A DNA stretch of 64,000 nt from NCBI RefSeq assembly GCF_003601925.1, contig NZ_QZWH01000034.1, positions 22,522 through 86,521 of the forward strand, in the 5' to 3' direction. The notes beneath the pieces are model-generated. The model made no database searches and had not been told where the DNA came from. It worked only from the letters and a program-made list of their open reading frames with translations. Position 1 is the first letter of the stretch. Every line of letters starts with the position of its first letter. A program made the position numbers and the translations under genes. Origin of the DNA: Buttiauxella izardii (lineage in GTDB: Bacteria; Pseudomonadota; Gammaproteobacteria; Enterobacterales; Enterobacteriaceae). Positions 1 through 8,750 of the stretch are shown one piece after another.

Positions 1-2
1 AC

Positions 3-443
3 GTCTGCATGGCGCTGGAACTCGGCCCGCATACCTACGTCGGCGAACACAAACTGATTTGTCGCGCCGGGAATCCAGAAATCAAGCGCGTTGGGTTGGA
101 CCCGCGTTCAGCCGACCAGCGCATTATGACCGACATCTATTTCGCCGGTCAGCCGGTTGAGATCCTCGATGTGCCTTACCACGAGTGTCTTAACCGCACC
201 GCCAAAGGTGAAATTGACGCCGTTATCTGGAACGTGGGTGGCGAAGCTGATTTGGAATTGCTCGGCCTGGAGGCACAACCCTTAAATGGTGACGCACGTT
301 ATGTGCAAGCCTCTGAAGCCGTAGTGTTAACGCGCGCCGACGATGCGCCAATCCAGCAACTGTTGCGCACGGTAGTGAACAAAAATGCCCTGCTTTCCCA
401 TCAACAAAAGGTTTTATTGGGCGAGCAAGAGCCAAGCTATTAA
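3..443 (+). CDS. yhfZ: YhfZ family regulator, C-terminal part (cut by window edge)
   Basis: The reading frame is open to the left edge and ends with TAA at 443, so only about the last 147 residues are present; the ATG at 9 is an internal methionine. YhfZ of E. coli is about 300 residues, with an N-terminal helix-turn-helix (lost here) and a C-terminal domain resembling a ligand-binding fold. The visible part is that C-terminal domain, so it says little about DNA binding. It lies 25 bp upstream of yhfY in the same direction and heads the yhfZ-to-yhfS cluster, so it probably regulates that operon. Identity rests on the sequence and the conserved neighbours; the regulatory role is inference. Confidence 0.8.
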   Translation, partial: VCMALELGPHTYVGEHKLICRAGNPEIKRVGLDPRSADQRIMTDIYFAGQPVEILDVPYHECLNRTAKGEIDAVIWNVGGEADLELLGLEAQPLNGDARYVQASEAVVLTRADDAPIQQLLRTVVNKNALLSHQQKVLLGEQEPSY

Positions 444-468
444 GTAATTCATCAAGGGGTGATGCGGG

Positions 469-825
469 ATGGAAGAGCGGCTGAATCTATTGTGTGAGGC
501 GGGTGTCATCGACCGGGATATTTGTGACGGCATGCTCGGTGTCGTCGACCAGCTTGAAAATGTCTGGGCAATTCCGGTGCGCAATGAACAAGGCGAAATG
601 GCGATCACGCATATGGCCAACGCGCTGATGCGCAGCCGCCACGGTGAGGAAATCGGCCCGCTTGACGAGGAATTGCTGGAAGAAATTGTGATGTCGCAGG
701 CTTACGCAGAACTGCTGCCGATTCATCGGGCGATGCTTGCGCCATTTGACGTCACGCTCCATCCCAACGAAGAAGGCTATCTGCTGGCTAACCTGTTTAG
801 CCTGTGGATGGTCAGCAAAGGCTAA
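469..825 (+). CDS. yhfY: YhfY, small PRD-domain protein
   Basis: This 118-residue protein matches E. coli YhfY (about 120 residues) from its start (MEERLNLL) to its end. The family is a single PTS-regulation domain (PRD). Such domains usually sit in antiterminators and activators and are phosphorylated on histidine by the phosphotransferase system. A PRD-like stretch (THMANALMRSRHGEEIGPL) lies around residues 44-62. No DNA- or RNA-binding domain is attached, so it may act together with YhfZ, whose gene is just upstream. A purine-rich stretch (AAGGGGTGATG) precedes the ATG. The partner and the phosphorylation are inferred, not seen. Confidence 0.85.
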   Translation: MEERLNLLCEAGVIDRDICDGMLGVVDQLENVWAIPVRNEQGEMAITHMANALMRSRHGEEIGPLDEELLEEIVMSQAYAELLPIHRAMLAPFDVTLHPNEEGYLLANLFSLWMVSKG

Positions 826-915
826 AACCTTTTTTCCAGCAAACAGCTTCGCTTTAAATATTCAAAAAAATGATTATTTAAAATTTTTTGCAGCATGGAG
901 TCGAGAGGCAAGGGC

Positions 916-2091
916 ATGTTTATTGAAGCACTCAAGGCACAAAATCCGGCACTGATTGAGGCCGCAATCAAGTTATGGCGTCAGGGCGAAATCCTGCCGG
1001 ATACCTGCGTTATCGACGTTGACCAGGTCTTAGCAAACGGACGCCGTCTGCTGGACATCGCGCAACGCCACGGCATCACGCTGTATTTGATGACCAAACA
1101 AATCGGGCGTAACCCGTGGATGGCAAAACGACTGATTGAGCTGGGTTTTCACGGTGCCGTGGCGGTGGATTTCAAAGAAGCCCGCACGCTGCGAAATGCT
1201 GGTATCCCTGTTTCTCACGTCGGGCATTTGGTGCAGGTGCCAACCAGCCTGGTCACGGAAAATGTGGCGGCTCCGACGGAAATGATCACGGTGTTCTCGC
1301 TGGAGAAAGCACAGGAAATCTCAAACTCGGCGCAGAGCCTTGGGATTATCCAGCCCATCATGCTGAAAATTTTCGATGAAAAAGACAAACTTTATCCAGG
1401 CCAGGAAGCCGGATTCGCATTGTCTGAGCTGATGGAAATAGTCGCCGCCATCCGCAATATGCCAGGTGTGAATATCTCCGGGCTGACCCATTTCCCTTGC
1501 CTGCTTTGGGATGACGAATTACAGCAAACGCTGCCAACACCGAACCTGCACACTCTGTTGCAGGCCCGCGACCAGCTTCGCGATTTGGGCATTGAAGTCG
1601 CCCAACTGAATGCGCCGTCAGCTTCAAGTTGCAGCACATTGTCGCTTCTTGCCGAACATGGCGTGACACATGCCGAACCGGGCCACGCGCTAACCGGCAC
1701 CATTCCTGCGAACCAGTATGGCGACCAGCCAGAACGCATCGCCATGCTGTATCTCACCGAAGTTTCGCATCAATTTCAGGGCAATAGTTACTGCTTTGGC
1801 GGCGGCTATTATCGTCGCGGCCATGCACAAAATGCCCTGGTTTATGCGGCAGACGGTGGTGATGTGGCTGCGGCTAGCGTCTTACCCATGGATGACAGCA
1901 GCATCGATTACCACATTGGGCTGGCGGGAAAATTCCCACCAGGCTCCCCGGTGGTGATGTGTTTTCGCACGCAGGTTTTTGTCACGCGCAGTGATGTGGC
2001 CCTGGTTTCTGGAATCAGTCACGGAAACCCAGTGCTCGAAGCGCTGTATGACAGCCTCGGTAACCCCATTTGTGGAGGTCGACGTGAGTAA
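916..2091 (+). CDS. yhfX: YhfX, PLP-dependent alanine-racemase-like enzyme
   Basis: A 391-residue protein matching E. coli YhfX. It has the alanine-racemase-type fold (N-terminal PLP barrel, C-terminal beta domain). The likely PLP lysine is K61 in [13 protein letters not shown]. Other conserved family blocks are the [17 protein letters not shown] and [11 protein letters not shown] motifs. The start was set at 916 rather than the ATG at 895, because GAGAGG and AAGGG lie at good spacing before it and E. coli YhfX begins with the same MFxEALK. The stop overlaps the GTG of yhfW by 8 bp, so the two are translationally coupled. The substrate is unknown; racemase, decarboxylase or lyase chemistry are all possible for this fold. 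Confidence 0.9.
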   Translation: MFIEALKAQNPALIEAAIKLWRQGEILPDTCVIDVDQVLANGRRLLDIAQRHGITLYLMTKQIGRNPWMAKRLIELGFHGAVAVDFKEARTLRNAGIPVSHVGHLVQVPTSLVTENVAAPTEMITVFSLEKAQEISNSAQSLGIIQPIMLKIFDEKDKLYPGQEAGFALSELMEIVAAIRNMPGVNISGLTHFPCLLWDDELQQTLPTPNLHTLLQARDQLRDLGIEVAQLNAPSASSCSTLSLLAEHGVTHAEPGHALTGTIPANQYGDQPERIAMLYLTEVSHQFQGNSYCFGGGYYRRGHAQNALVYAADGGDVAAASVLPMDDSSIDYHIGLAGKFPPGSPVVMCFRTQVFVTRSDVALVSGISHGNPVLEALYDSLGNPICGGRRE

Positions 2092-3319
2092 GTTTGTGGT
2101 GATAGTGATCGACAGTTTTGGCGTGGGTGCAATGGACGATGTGCCGCAGGTTCGCCCGGAAGATGTTGGCGCGAACACCTGCGGGCATATTTTGCGGCAC
2201 TTCCCGCAATTGCGTTTACCGGTGCTGGAAAAGCTCGGCCTGATGAATGCGCTGGGCTTTAGCGAAGGGGTTATGTGCCCCTCACGCGATGCGGCGTACG
2301 GCACGGCCGCGCTGCAACATGAAGGTGGTGATACGTTTATGGGCCACCAGGAAATTCTCGGCACTCGCCCGCAAGCACCGCTGCGCATGCCTTTTTCGGA
2401 CGTTATCGACGAAGTGGAACGGGCATTAAAAGCCGATTGTTGGGAAGTCGAGCGCATCGGTGATGAGCTGCAATTTTTATGGGTGAACCAGGCGGTGGCG
2501 ATTGGCGATAATCTCGAAGCCGACCTCGGCCAGGTGTTTAACATCAGCGCCAATTTAAACGCAATTTCCTTCGACGAAGTTCGCGCCATCGGCAGCATCG
2601 TGCGCCACTGCGTGCAGGTCGGGCGGGTGATTGCTTTTGGCGGTGAGCTTGAAAGCAGCCAACAGCTTCTGGATGCTGCCGAAGAAAAACAGGGCATTTA
2701 TATTGGCATTAATGCGCCGCGCTCGGGTGTTTATCAGCATGGATTCCAGGTGGTGCATATGGGATTTGGCGTAGATGCCAGCGTTCAGGTGCCGCAAAAG
2801 CTGCATGAAAGCGGCGTCAAAACGGTGTTGGTCGGTAAGGTCGCGGATATCGCGATAAACCCGCACGGTGTCAGTTATCAGAACCTCGTCGATACCCAGC
2901 AGATTCTGGACATCACACTTGATGAATTGCAAAAACCGGGCGATGCGTTTATCTGCACCAACATTCAGGAAACCGATCTCGCCGGGCATGCTCAGGATGT
3001 GGCGCGTTATGCCGAACGGCTGGAAGTGGTCGATAAAAATCTCGCCCGGCTGATGGAAGCAATGGAACCTGGTGATTGCCTGGTGGTCATGGCCGATCAC
3101 GGCAACGACCCGACTATCGGCCACAGCAAACACACGCGTGAAAACGTCCCGCTATTAGTCTGGCAGCCGGGAATTTCCCGTTCATATCTTGGTGCCAGAA
3201 AAACGCTGTCTGATGTCGGTGCGACTGTCTGCGAATTTTTCGCCGCCAGCGTGCCACAAAACGGCACTTCTTTTCTGTCACTTCTCAATACTTCCAATAC
3301 CGGAGGCAATCATGGCTGA
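2084..3319 (+). CDS. yhfW: YhfW, phosphopentomutase-like metalloenzyme
   Basis: A 411-residue protein of the alkaline phosphatase superfamily, close to phosphopentomutase (DeoB) and to E. coli YhfW. The metal site is visible as D10 in [10 protein letters not shown], the candidate phosphorylated residue T32 in GANTCGH, and [18 protein letters not shown] near the C-terminus. The GTG at 2084 was chosen because GGAGGT lies at 2074-2079 and E. coli YhfW starts with the same SKF sequence; upstream in-frame methionines would lie deep inside yhfX. It overlaps yhfX by 8 bp and php by 8 bp. A phosphosugar mutase or phosphate transfer step in the operon's pathway is likely, but the substrate is not known. 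Confidence 0.9.
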   Translation: MSKFVVIVIDSFGVGAMDDVPQVRPEDVGANTCGHILRHFPQLRLPVLEKLGLMNALGFSEGVMCPSRDAAYGTAALQHEGGDTFMGHQEILGTRPQAPLRMPFSDVIDEVERALKADCWEVERIGDELQFLWVNQAVAIGDNLEADLGQVFNISANLNAISFDEVRAIGSIVRHCVQVGRVIAFGGELESSQQLLDAAEEKQGIYIGINAPRSGVYQHGFQVVHMGFGVDASVQVPQKLHESGVKTVLVGKVADIAINPHGVSYQNLVDTQQILDITLDELQKPGDAFICTNIQETDLAGHAQDVARYAERLEVVDKNLARLMEAMEPGDCLVVMADHGNDPTIGHSKHTRENVPLLVWQPGISRSYLGARKTLSDVGATVCEFFAASVPQNGTSFLSLLNTSNTGGNHG

Positions 3320-4202
3320 ACCGCTGCGAATTGACGCGTCGGGTTATACCTATGCTCACGAGCATTTGCATATCGACCTGTCGTCATTCAAAAACAACAT
3401 TGATTGCCGTCTGGATCAATACGATTTGATTTGTGCCGAAATGAAAACGCTCTACGCACTGGGCGTGCGCAACATCATTGAAATGACCAATCGTTATATG
3501 GGGCGTAACCCGCAGTTTATGCTCGATATTATGCGTGATAGCGGCATGAACGTGGTGGCCTGCACCGGTTATTACCAGCATGATTTTTTCCCGGCACACG
3601 TCGCGACAACGAGCGTTGAAAAGCTGGCGCGGGAGATGATCGATGAAATCGAAATCGGCATTGATGGCACCGAGCTGAAAGCGGGAATTATTGCAGAAAT
3701 CGGTTCGAGCGTGGATCTGATCACGCCGGATGAAGCTAAAGTGTTTGCCGCCGCCGCGATGGCGCATCGGGAAACCGGGCGTCCAATTTCGACACATACC
3801 TCTTTTAGCACCATGGGGCTGGAACAACTGGCGCTGCTGAAAAACCACGGCGTTGATCTTTCTCGCGTGGTGGTCGGTCATTGTGACCTGAAAGATAACC
3901 TCGACAACATTCTGCGCATGATTGAACTGGGCGCTTACGTGCAGTTCGATACCATCGGCAAAAACAACTATTACCCGGATGCAAAACGCGTGGCGATGCT
4001 GCAAGAAATCGCCCGCCGCGGCTTGCTCGACCACGTCATGCTCTCCATGGATATTACCCGCCGCTCGCATTTAAAAGCCAACGGTGGCCTCGGTTTCGAT
4101 TATTTGCTGACAACGTTCGTGCCTTTGTTGCAGGAGGCTGGCTTCTCTCAGGCCGACGTTGATTTGATGTTACGTGACAACCCCTCTGTCTTCTTTAAAT
4201 AA
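3312..4202 (+). CDS. php: Php, phosphotriesterase homology protein
   Basis: A 296-residue amidohydrolase-superfamily protein matching E. coli Php (YhfV). The binuclear metal site is visible in order: H16 and H18 in AHEHLH, the glutamate of IIAEIG (Php has Glu where bacterial phosphotriesterase has a carbamylated Lys), the histidines of STHTSF and VVGHCDLKD, and the aspartate of LSMDITRRS. The ATG at 3312 has CGGAGG just upstream and fits the length of E. coli Php; the longer frame back to 3189 would sit inside yhfW. Family members include lactonases and phosphoesterases. The natural substrate is unknown, and the operon context suggests a small phosphorylated or lactone intermediate. Confidence 0.92.
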   Translation: MAEPLRIDASGYTYAHEHLHIDLSSFKNNIDCRLDQYDLICAEMKTLYALGVRNIIEMTNRYMGRNPQFMLDIMRDSGMNVVACTGYYQHDFFPAHVATTSVEKLAREMIDEIEIGIDGTELKAGIIAEIGSSVDLITPDEAKVFAAAAMAHRETGRPISTHTSFSTMGLEQLALLKNHGVDLSRVVVGHCDLKDNLDNILRMIELGAYVQFDTIGKNNYYPDAKRVAMLQEIARRGLLDHVMLSMDITRRSHLKANGGLGFDYLLTTFVPLLQEAGFSQADVDLMLRDNPSVFFK

Positions 4203-4211
4203 GGATTTCCC

Positions 4212-4565
4212 ATGAAAAAGATCGGTGTTGCTGGCTTACAGCGCGAACTTATTAAAAAAACTATCGAAACGTCCGCACCTGACTGCTTTGAAGTGTTTAT
4301 TTACAACGATATGGAAGCGGCGATGAAAGTGAAGTCAGGCCAGCTCGATTATTACATCGGTGCCTGTAATACCGGTGCAGGAGCGGCGTTGTCGATTGCC
4401 ATCGCAGTGATTGGTTACAACAAAAGCTGCACCATCGCCAAACCTGGCATTAAGGCAAAAGAAGAGCAGGTTGCCAAAATGGTGGCGGATGGAAAAGTCG
4501 CTTTTGGCCTGTCGGTTGAGCATATCGAACATGCGATCCCGATGCTCATCGCCCACTTAAAATAA
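4212..4565 (+). CDS. yhfU: YhfU, small conserved protein (DUF2620 type)
   Basis: A 117-residue soluble protein nearly identical to E. coli YhfU. It has no signal peptide or membrane segment. A glycine- and alanine-rich stretch (GACNTGAGAALSIAIAV) around residues 51-67 may form a small-ligand or nucleotide-like loop, and the overall size and N-terminal KKIGVAG start resemble PTS IIB-like proteins. That resemblance is my impression, not an established assignment. It lies 9 bp after php and 10 bp before the membrane protein yhfT. A soluble partner of the transporter is therefore a reasonable guess. Confidence 0.88.
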   Translation: MKKIGVAGLQRELIKKTIETSAPDCFEVFIYNDMEAAMKVKSGQLDYYIGACNTGAGAALSIAIAVIGYNKSCTIAKPGIKAKEEQVAKMVADGKVAFGLSVEHIEHAIPMLIAHLK

Positions 4566-4575
4566 AGGCCGCGCT

Positions 4576-5880
4576 ATGGATTTCTACATTCAAATAGTGG
4601 TTGTAGCTTGCCTGACCGGGATGACGGCTCTGCTGGCGCACAAGTCAGCGGCGGTGTTCCACGATGGTATTCGCCCGATTTTGCCTCAGCTTATAGAAGG
4701 CAATATGAATCGCCGCGAGGCGGGGAGTATCGCCTTCGGTCTGAGTATTGGTTTTGTGGCGTCGGTGGGGATTTCCTTCACGCTCAAAACCGGTTTGCTC
4801 AACGCATGGTTGCTGTTCTTGCCGACGGATATTCTCGGCGTATTAGCGGCTAACAGCCTGCTGGCATTTGGTTTGGGCGCGGTGTGGGGCGTGTTGATCC
4901 TGACTTGCCTGATCCCGGTAAACCATTTACTGACGGCGCTTCCGGTGGATGTGCTCGGTTCGCTTGGCGAGTTAAGTTCCCCGGTGGTTTCCGCGTTTGC
5001 CCTGTTCCCACTGGTGGCAATTTTCTACCAGTTTGGCTGGAAGAGCAGCCTGCTCGCGGCTTTTGTGGTGTTGATGACACGCGTACTGATCGTGCGTTTC
5101 TTCCCGCTTCTCAATCCTGAATCCATCGAGATCTTCGTCGGCATGATTATGCTGCTGGGTATCGCGATTACTCAAGATCACCGCACTCGCGATGCCCGAG
5201 AACAGGACGACGGAGGGTTGTCGGTCTTTGAGGAGCGAACATCACGCATTATCAAGCACCTGCCGTATATCGCTATTGTTGGCGGTTTGATTGCGGTTGT
5301 CGCGAGCATGAAGATCTTCGCCGGTTCGGAAGTGTCGATCTTTACGCTGGAGAAGGCATATTCCGCAGGCATCACACCTGAAGAGTCGCAGACGCTGATG
5401 CATCAGGCGGCGCTCGCCGAATTTATGCGCGGGCTGGGCTTTGTGCCGTTGATTGCCACCACGGCGCTGGCGACGGGCGTGTATGCGGTAGCGGGTTTCA
5501 CCTTTGTTTACGCCGCCGGGTATTTGATTTCTAACCCGTTACTGGCGTTTGCGGTAGGCGCGGTGGTGATTTCCGTAGAAGTGCTGTTGCTGCGCTCGAT
5601 CGGTAAATGGCTCGGGCGTTATCCGTCAGTGCGTAATGCGTCGGACAACATTCGTAACGCCATGAATATGTTGATGGAAATGGCGCTGCTGGTCGGCTCT
5701 ATTTTTGCGGCTATCAAAATGGCGGGTTACACCGGCTTTACCATTGCGGCGGCGATTTACTTCCTCAACGAATCGCTGGGTCGCCCGGTGCAGAAAATGG
5801 CTTCGCCAGTCGTCGCGGTGCTGATTACCGGTATCTTGCTGAATATTCTCTATTACTGCGGCCTGTTTGTTCCGGCCTGA
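4576..5880 (+). CDS. yhfT: YhfT, multi-pass inner-membrane transport protein
   Basis: A 434-residue, very hydrophobic protein matching E. coli YhfT, with about ten or more membrane segments and a short polar loop around residues 205-220 (HRTRDAREQDDGG). It is the only membrane protein of the yhf operon and so the likely importer of whatever the enzymes around it process. Together with the neighbouring small YhfU and PRD protein YhfY it recalls phosphotransferase-type uptake, but I see no classical EIIC signature and do not claim one. It starts 10 bp after yhfU and ends just before a hairpin that separates it from yhfS. Confidence 0.88.
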   Translation: MDFYIQIVVVACLTGMTALLAHKSAAVFHDGIRPILPQLIEGNMNRREAGSIAFGLSIGFVASVGISFTLKTGLLNAWLLFLPTDILGVLAANSLLAFGLGAVWGVLILTCLIPVNHLLTALPVDVLGSLGELSSPVVSAFALFPLVAIFYQFGWKSSLLAAFVVLMTRVLIVRFFPLLNPESIEIFVGMIMLLGIAITQDHRTRDAREQDDGGLSVFEERTSRIIKHLPYIAIVGGLIAVVASMKIFAGSEVSIFTLEKAYSAGITPEESQTLMHQAALAEFMRGLGFVPLIATTALATGVYAVAGFTFVYAAGYLISNPLLAFAVGAVVISVEVLLLRSIGKWLGRYPSVRNASDNIRNAMNMLMEMALLVGSIFAAIKMAGYTGFTIAAAIYFLNESLGRPVQKMASPVVAVLITGILLNILYYCGLFVPA

Positions 5881-5892
5881 TTTTTCGTTATT

Positions 5893-5910
5893 GGCCTGCC
5901 AGCGCAGGCC
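5893..5910 (+). promoter_or_regulatory. Intercistronic hairpin between yhfT and yhfS
   Basis: GGCCTGC (5893-5899) pairs perfectly with GCAGGCC (5904-5910) across a CAGC loop. No T-run follows, so it is unlikely to be a full terminator. It lies 17 bp before the GTG of yhfS and may set differential expression or mRNA stability of the last gene. Confidence 0.5.
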
Positions 5911-5927
5911 TCACGGAGTCAATCAAA

Positions 5928-7013
5928 GTGAAAACCTGGCCTTTGCAGAGCCTGACGATGGAACAGGCGCAGCGTAAGCAGTTCCAACTGGTGGATATTA
6001 TTTGCCGCCATTTTCCCGGCAGCGATTTTCTTAGCGCCGGAGATTTGGGTTTAGTGCCTGGCCTGAATCAGCCGCAGATGACTCAGCGTGTTGAAGCGGT
6101 TCTGGCGGATTTCTTTGGCGCTCCCTCAGCGGCACTGGTGCAAGGCGCAGGAACCGGCGCGATTCGCAGCGGTTTAGCGGCTTTGTTGAAAGCCGGTGAG
6201 AAACTGCTTATCCATGATGCGCCGCTATATCCGACCACCGCCGTGATAGCTGAGCAAATGGGCTTGCAGCTTATTCGCGCCGATTTTAACCAGCTTGATG
6301 AAGTGAAAAAAGCGATTGCAGAGCACCATCCACAAGCCGCGCTTATTCAGCATACCCGCCAGAAAATAGATGATTCATATGGTTTACAGGAGGTTATTGC
6401 CTGTTTTAATCAGTTCGATTTACCGTCGCTGACTGACGATAACTATGCGGTGATGAAAGTGGCCAAAATCGGTTGTGAATGTGACGCCACGCTTTCGACG
6501 TTCTCGTGCTTCAAACTCTTCGGCCCGCCGGGAATTGGCGTGGTGGTGGGGAAAGAAAAAGCGGTGAATGCGGTGCGTCGCAGTATGTATTCAGGCGGCA
6601 GCCAGGTGCAGGGTTTCCAGGCCATGGAAGCGTTGCGCGGATTAGTGTTCGCCCCGGTGATGCATGCGGTGCAGGCTCAGGTCAACGATAGCCTGGTCGA
6701 ACAGCTCAATGCCGGAGATATCGCGCAGGTTAAACAGGCGTTTATTGCCAATGCTCAGTCGAAAGTTTTGTTAGTGGAGTTTCATCAACCGATTGCGGAA
6801 ATAGTTCTGGCGAGAGCGCAACAGCTTGGGGCATTGCCTTATCCGGTGGGTGCTGAGTCAAAATACGAAATCCCGCCGCTTTTTTACCGGGTATCCGGTA
6901 CTTTCCGTGAGTCTGACCCAACGCTTGAACAGCGTATGATTCGTATTAATCCAAATCGTAGTGGTGAAGAAACCGTATTGAGAATATTGCGTGAGAGTTG
7001 TGAAGGCCTATAA
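5928..7013 (+). CDS. yhfS: YhfS, PLP-dependent aminotransferase-like enzyme
   Basis: A 361-residue fold-type I PLP enzyme matching E. coli YhfS. The PLP lysine is most likely K196 in SCFKLFGP, and an aspartate of LTDDNYAVMK (170 or 171) would contact the pyridine nitrogen. A glycine-rich phosphate-binding segment (VQGAGTGAIRSG) lies at residues 71-82, and IRINPNRSGEE near the end carries the expected substrate-carboxylate arginine. Translation starts at GTG 5928 with CGGAG upstream, and the N-terminus (MKTxPLQSLT) fits E. coli. It closes the operon, 47 bp after yhfT, behind a hairpin. The substrate is unknown; a transaminase, lyase or cystathionine-type reaction is possible. Confidence 0.9.
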   Translation: MKTWPLQSLTMEQAQRKQFQLVDIICRHFPGSDFLSAGDLGLVPGLNQPQMTQRVEAVLADFFGAPSAALVQGAGTGAIRSGLAALLKAGEKLLIHDAPLYPTTAVIAEQMGLQLIRADFNQLDEVKKAIAEHHPQAALIQHTRQKIDDSYGLQEVIACFNQFDLPSLTDDNYAVMKVAKIGCECDATLSTFSCFKLFGPPGIGVVVGKEKAVNAVRRSMYSGGSQVQGFQAMEALRGLVFAPVMHAVQAQVNDSLVEQLNAGDIAQVKQAFIANAQSKVLLVEFHQPIAEIVLARAQQLGALPYPVGAESKYEIPPLFYRVSGTFRESDPTLEQRMIRINPNRSGEETVLRILRESCEGL

Positions 7014-7038
7014 AAAAACACCCTCATAAAGAGGGTGT
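7012..7038 (-). terminator. Rho-independent terminator of yhfL (possibly bidirectional)
   Basis: ACACCCTC (7018-7025) pairs with GAGGGTGT (7031-7038) around an ATAAA loop. The A-run at 7012-7018 becomes a U-run in the minus-strand transcript, which suits yhfL. On the plus strand the tail after the stem is weak, so for yhfS it is at best a partial stop. Confidence 0.75.
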
Positions 7039-7059
7039 CACATATTTAATGTCGCTTGT

Positions 7060-7233
7060 TTATTTTGATTCATCCGCAGGGCCACAGCCGCCGATAATTC
7101 TTGAGATAGAAATTGCTGGGTGAAGAAGATAATCATAACCACAGTTTTTGCTTTTGTTTTCAATGTGGCCGCTACATGCGGTCAGAGTAGAGATAACGGC
7201 GAGCAATGCGGTAAATTTCACAAGCTTAATCAT
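7060..7233 (-). CDS. yhfL: YhfL, small lipoprotein
   Basis: A 57-residue protein starting MIKLVKFTALL. A positively charged start and hydrophobic segment lead to a lipobox (LTAC) with the lipidated cysteine at residue 20, so the mature part is only about 38 residues. The mature part (SGHIEN..., CGYDYLLHPAISIS, IIGGCGP) matches E. coli YhfL, a small lipoprotein of unknown function located at the same place beside cysG. Two further cysteines (31 and 50) could form a disulphide in the periplasm. The purine block AGGGA lies upstream of the ATG. It has hairpins on both sides, so it is probably transcribed on its own. Confidence 0.88.
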   Translation of the reverse strand: MIKLVKFTALLAVISTLTACSGHIENKSKNCGYDYLLHPAISISRIIGGCGPADESK

Positions 7234-7275
7234 TGATATTCCCTATCATTATTGGATTGGACTTTTTGGACATAT

Positions 7276-7307
7276 AAAAAAGGCTGCTCAGTATATGAGA
7301 AGCCTTT
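7276..7307 (-). terminator. Terminator of the nirBDC-cysG operon
   Basis: AAAGGCT (7279-7285) pairs with AGCCTTT (7301-7307), with an inner CTCA/TGAG stem (7287-7290 and 7296-7299). The A-run on the plus strand at 7276-7281 gives a U-run downstream of the stem in the minus-strand transcript, about 55 bp after the cysG stop. Confidence 0.7.
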
Positions 7308-7360
7308 ATTATTGCTAAGTCCGGAATCCGACAGGAAATAAGCGTAATTAACCTTGCTTA

Positions 7361-8734
7361 TTAGTGATTCGAGAACCAGTTTAATTTGTCACGCAATGCG
7401 ACGACTCTACCGACAATAATTAATGCCGGGCTTTGAACCTGGGTTGATAATTCACCGAGTTCACTTAACACGCCGCTGACAACGCGCTGTTTAACCGCCG
7501 TACCGTTTTCAACCAGTGCGACGGACATATCCGCTGACATGCCATGCTCAATCAGTTTTTCCTGAATGGCCGGAGCCTGATTCAGGCCCATATAAAACAC
7601 CAGCGTCTGTTTTTCTGCCGCCAGGTTTTCCCAGTCCAGCTCGCCGCCGGTTTTCAGGTGGCCGGTAACTAAACGCACGCTTTGCGCGTAATCGCGGTGA
7701 GTTAATGGAATGCCGGAATATGCGGAACAACCCGATGCTGCGGTAATCCCCGGCACGACAGAGAACGGAATGCCGCCTTCGCACAGGGTTTCTAACTCTT
7801 CACCACCACGGCCAAAGATAAACGGATCGCCGCCTTTCAGGCGCACCACACGTTTACCGCTTTGCGCTTCACGCAGCAGAATCTGGTTAATTTCTTCTTG
7901 CGGCACACAGTGGTAACCGGCGCGTTTGCCGACAAACACACGGTCAGCATCACGGCGTACCAGGTTCATGATGTCGTCGGAAACCAGGCGGTCATAGACC
8001 ACCACATCGGCCTGTTGGATTTGCTGCAGCCCTTTAAGCGTCAACAAACCTGCATCGCCAGGCCCGGCACCAACCAGCACCACTTCGCCACGGTGATCCA
8101 GCGGTGTGGAGAACATGGATTCGGTTTCTTTGTCGATGGCTTGCTGGTCTTCATTCGCCAGATACTGCGCCAGACGGTCGTTGGTAAAGAACTTTTCCCA
8201 GAAGCGACGACGCTCGCCCATGGTTTTGAAATTGGCTTTTACACGGCCACGCAGCGTTCCGGCATAAGAGGCGATTTTCCCCAGATGCAGCGGCAGAATT
8301 GATTCGAGTTTTTCACGCAGCAGACGAGCCAGAACGGGGGAGGTTCCACCGGAGGAAACCGCCACCATCAGTGGCGAACGGTCGATAATCGACGGCATGA
8401 TGAAGCTGGCTTGCTTTGGTGCATCGACCACGTTACAGAAAATACGGCGGGATTCAGCGGCATCGCTGACTTGCTGATTGACGGCGTCATTGTCTGTTGC
8501 GGCAATCGCCAGCCAACAAACATCAAGCAGTGTTGGGTCAAATTCCCCCTTAACCAGGGAAATCATGCCCTGTTCCGCCCACACAAGAAATTGCGGGGAG
8601 AAGTCCAGGGCATTTACCGTGACTTGCGCACCTGCCTCCATCAACAAACGTGCTTTACGTTCTGCAACGTCGCCGCCACCAACAAGTAAACAGGCACGAC
8701 CTTGCAATTGACAAAATATAGGCAGGTGATCCAC
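7361..8734 (-). CDS. cysG: Siroheme synthase (trifunctional)
   Basis: A 457-residue protein, the same length as E. coli CysG. The N-terminal half (about 1-203) is the NAD-dependent precorrin-2 dehydrogenase/sirohydrochlorin ferrochelatase, with the Rossmann motif [10 protein letters not shown] and SSGGTSP, which holds the serine phosphorylated in Salmonella CysG. The C-terminal half is the S-adenosylmethionine uroporphyrinogen III methyltransferase, with [15 protein letters not shown] and [16 protein letters not shown]. It makes siroheme, the cofactor of nitrite and sulfite reductases, which explains its place as last gene of the nir operon, 16 bp after nirC. Translation starts at GTG (complement of 8732-8734), as in E. 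coli. Confidence 0.97.
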   Translation of the reverse strand: MDHLPIFCQLQGRACLLVGGGDVAERKARLLMEAGAQVTVNALDFSPQFLVWAEQGMISLVKGEFDPTLLDVCWLAIAATDNDAVNQQVSDAAESRRIFCNVVDAPKQASFIMPSIIDRSPLMVAVSSGGTSPVLARLLREKLESILPLHLGKIASYAGTLRGRVKANFKTMGERRRFWEKFFTNDRLAQYLANEDQQAIDKETESMFSTPLDHRGEVVLVGAGPGDAGLLTLKGLQQIQQADVVVYDRLVSDDIMNLVRRDADRVFVGKRAGYHCVPQEEINQILLREAQSGKRVVRLKGGDPFIFGRGGEELETLCEGGIPFSVVPGITAASGCSAYSGIPLTHRDYAQSVRLVTGHLKTGGELDWENLAAEKQTLVFYMGLNQAPAIQEKLIEHGMSADMSVALVENGTAVKQRVVSGVLSELGELSTQVQSPALIIVGRVVALRDKLNWFSNH

Positions 8735-8750
8735 GGCTAATCCTCAAAAA

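Noticed and set aside
1882..2697. Minus-strand frame of 271 codons across yhfX and yhfW
   Set aside because: It is low-complexity and Ser/Thr/Pro-rich, opposite two genes with clear conserved motifs.
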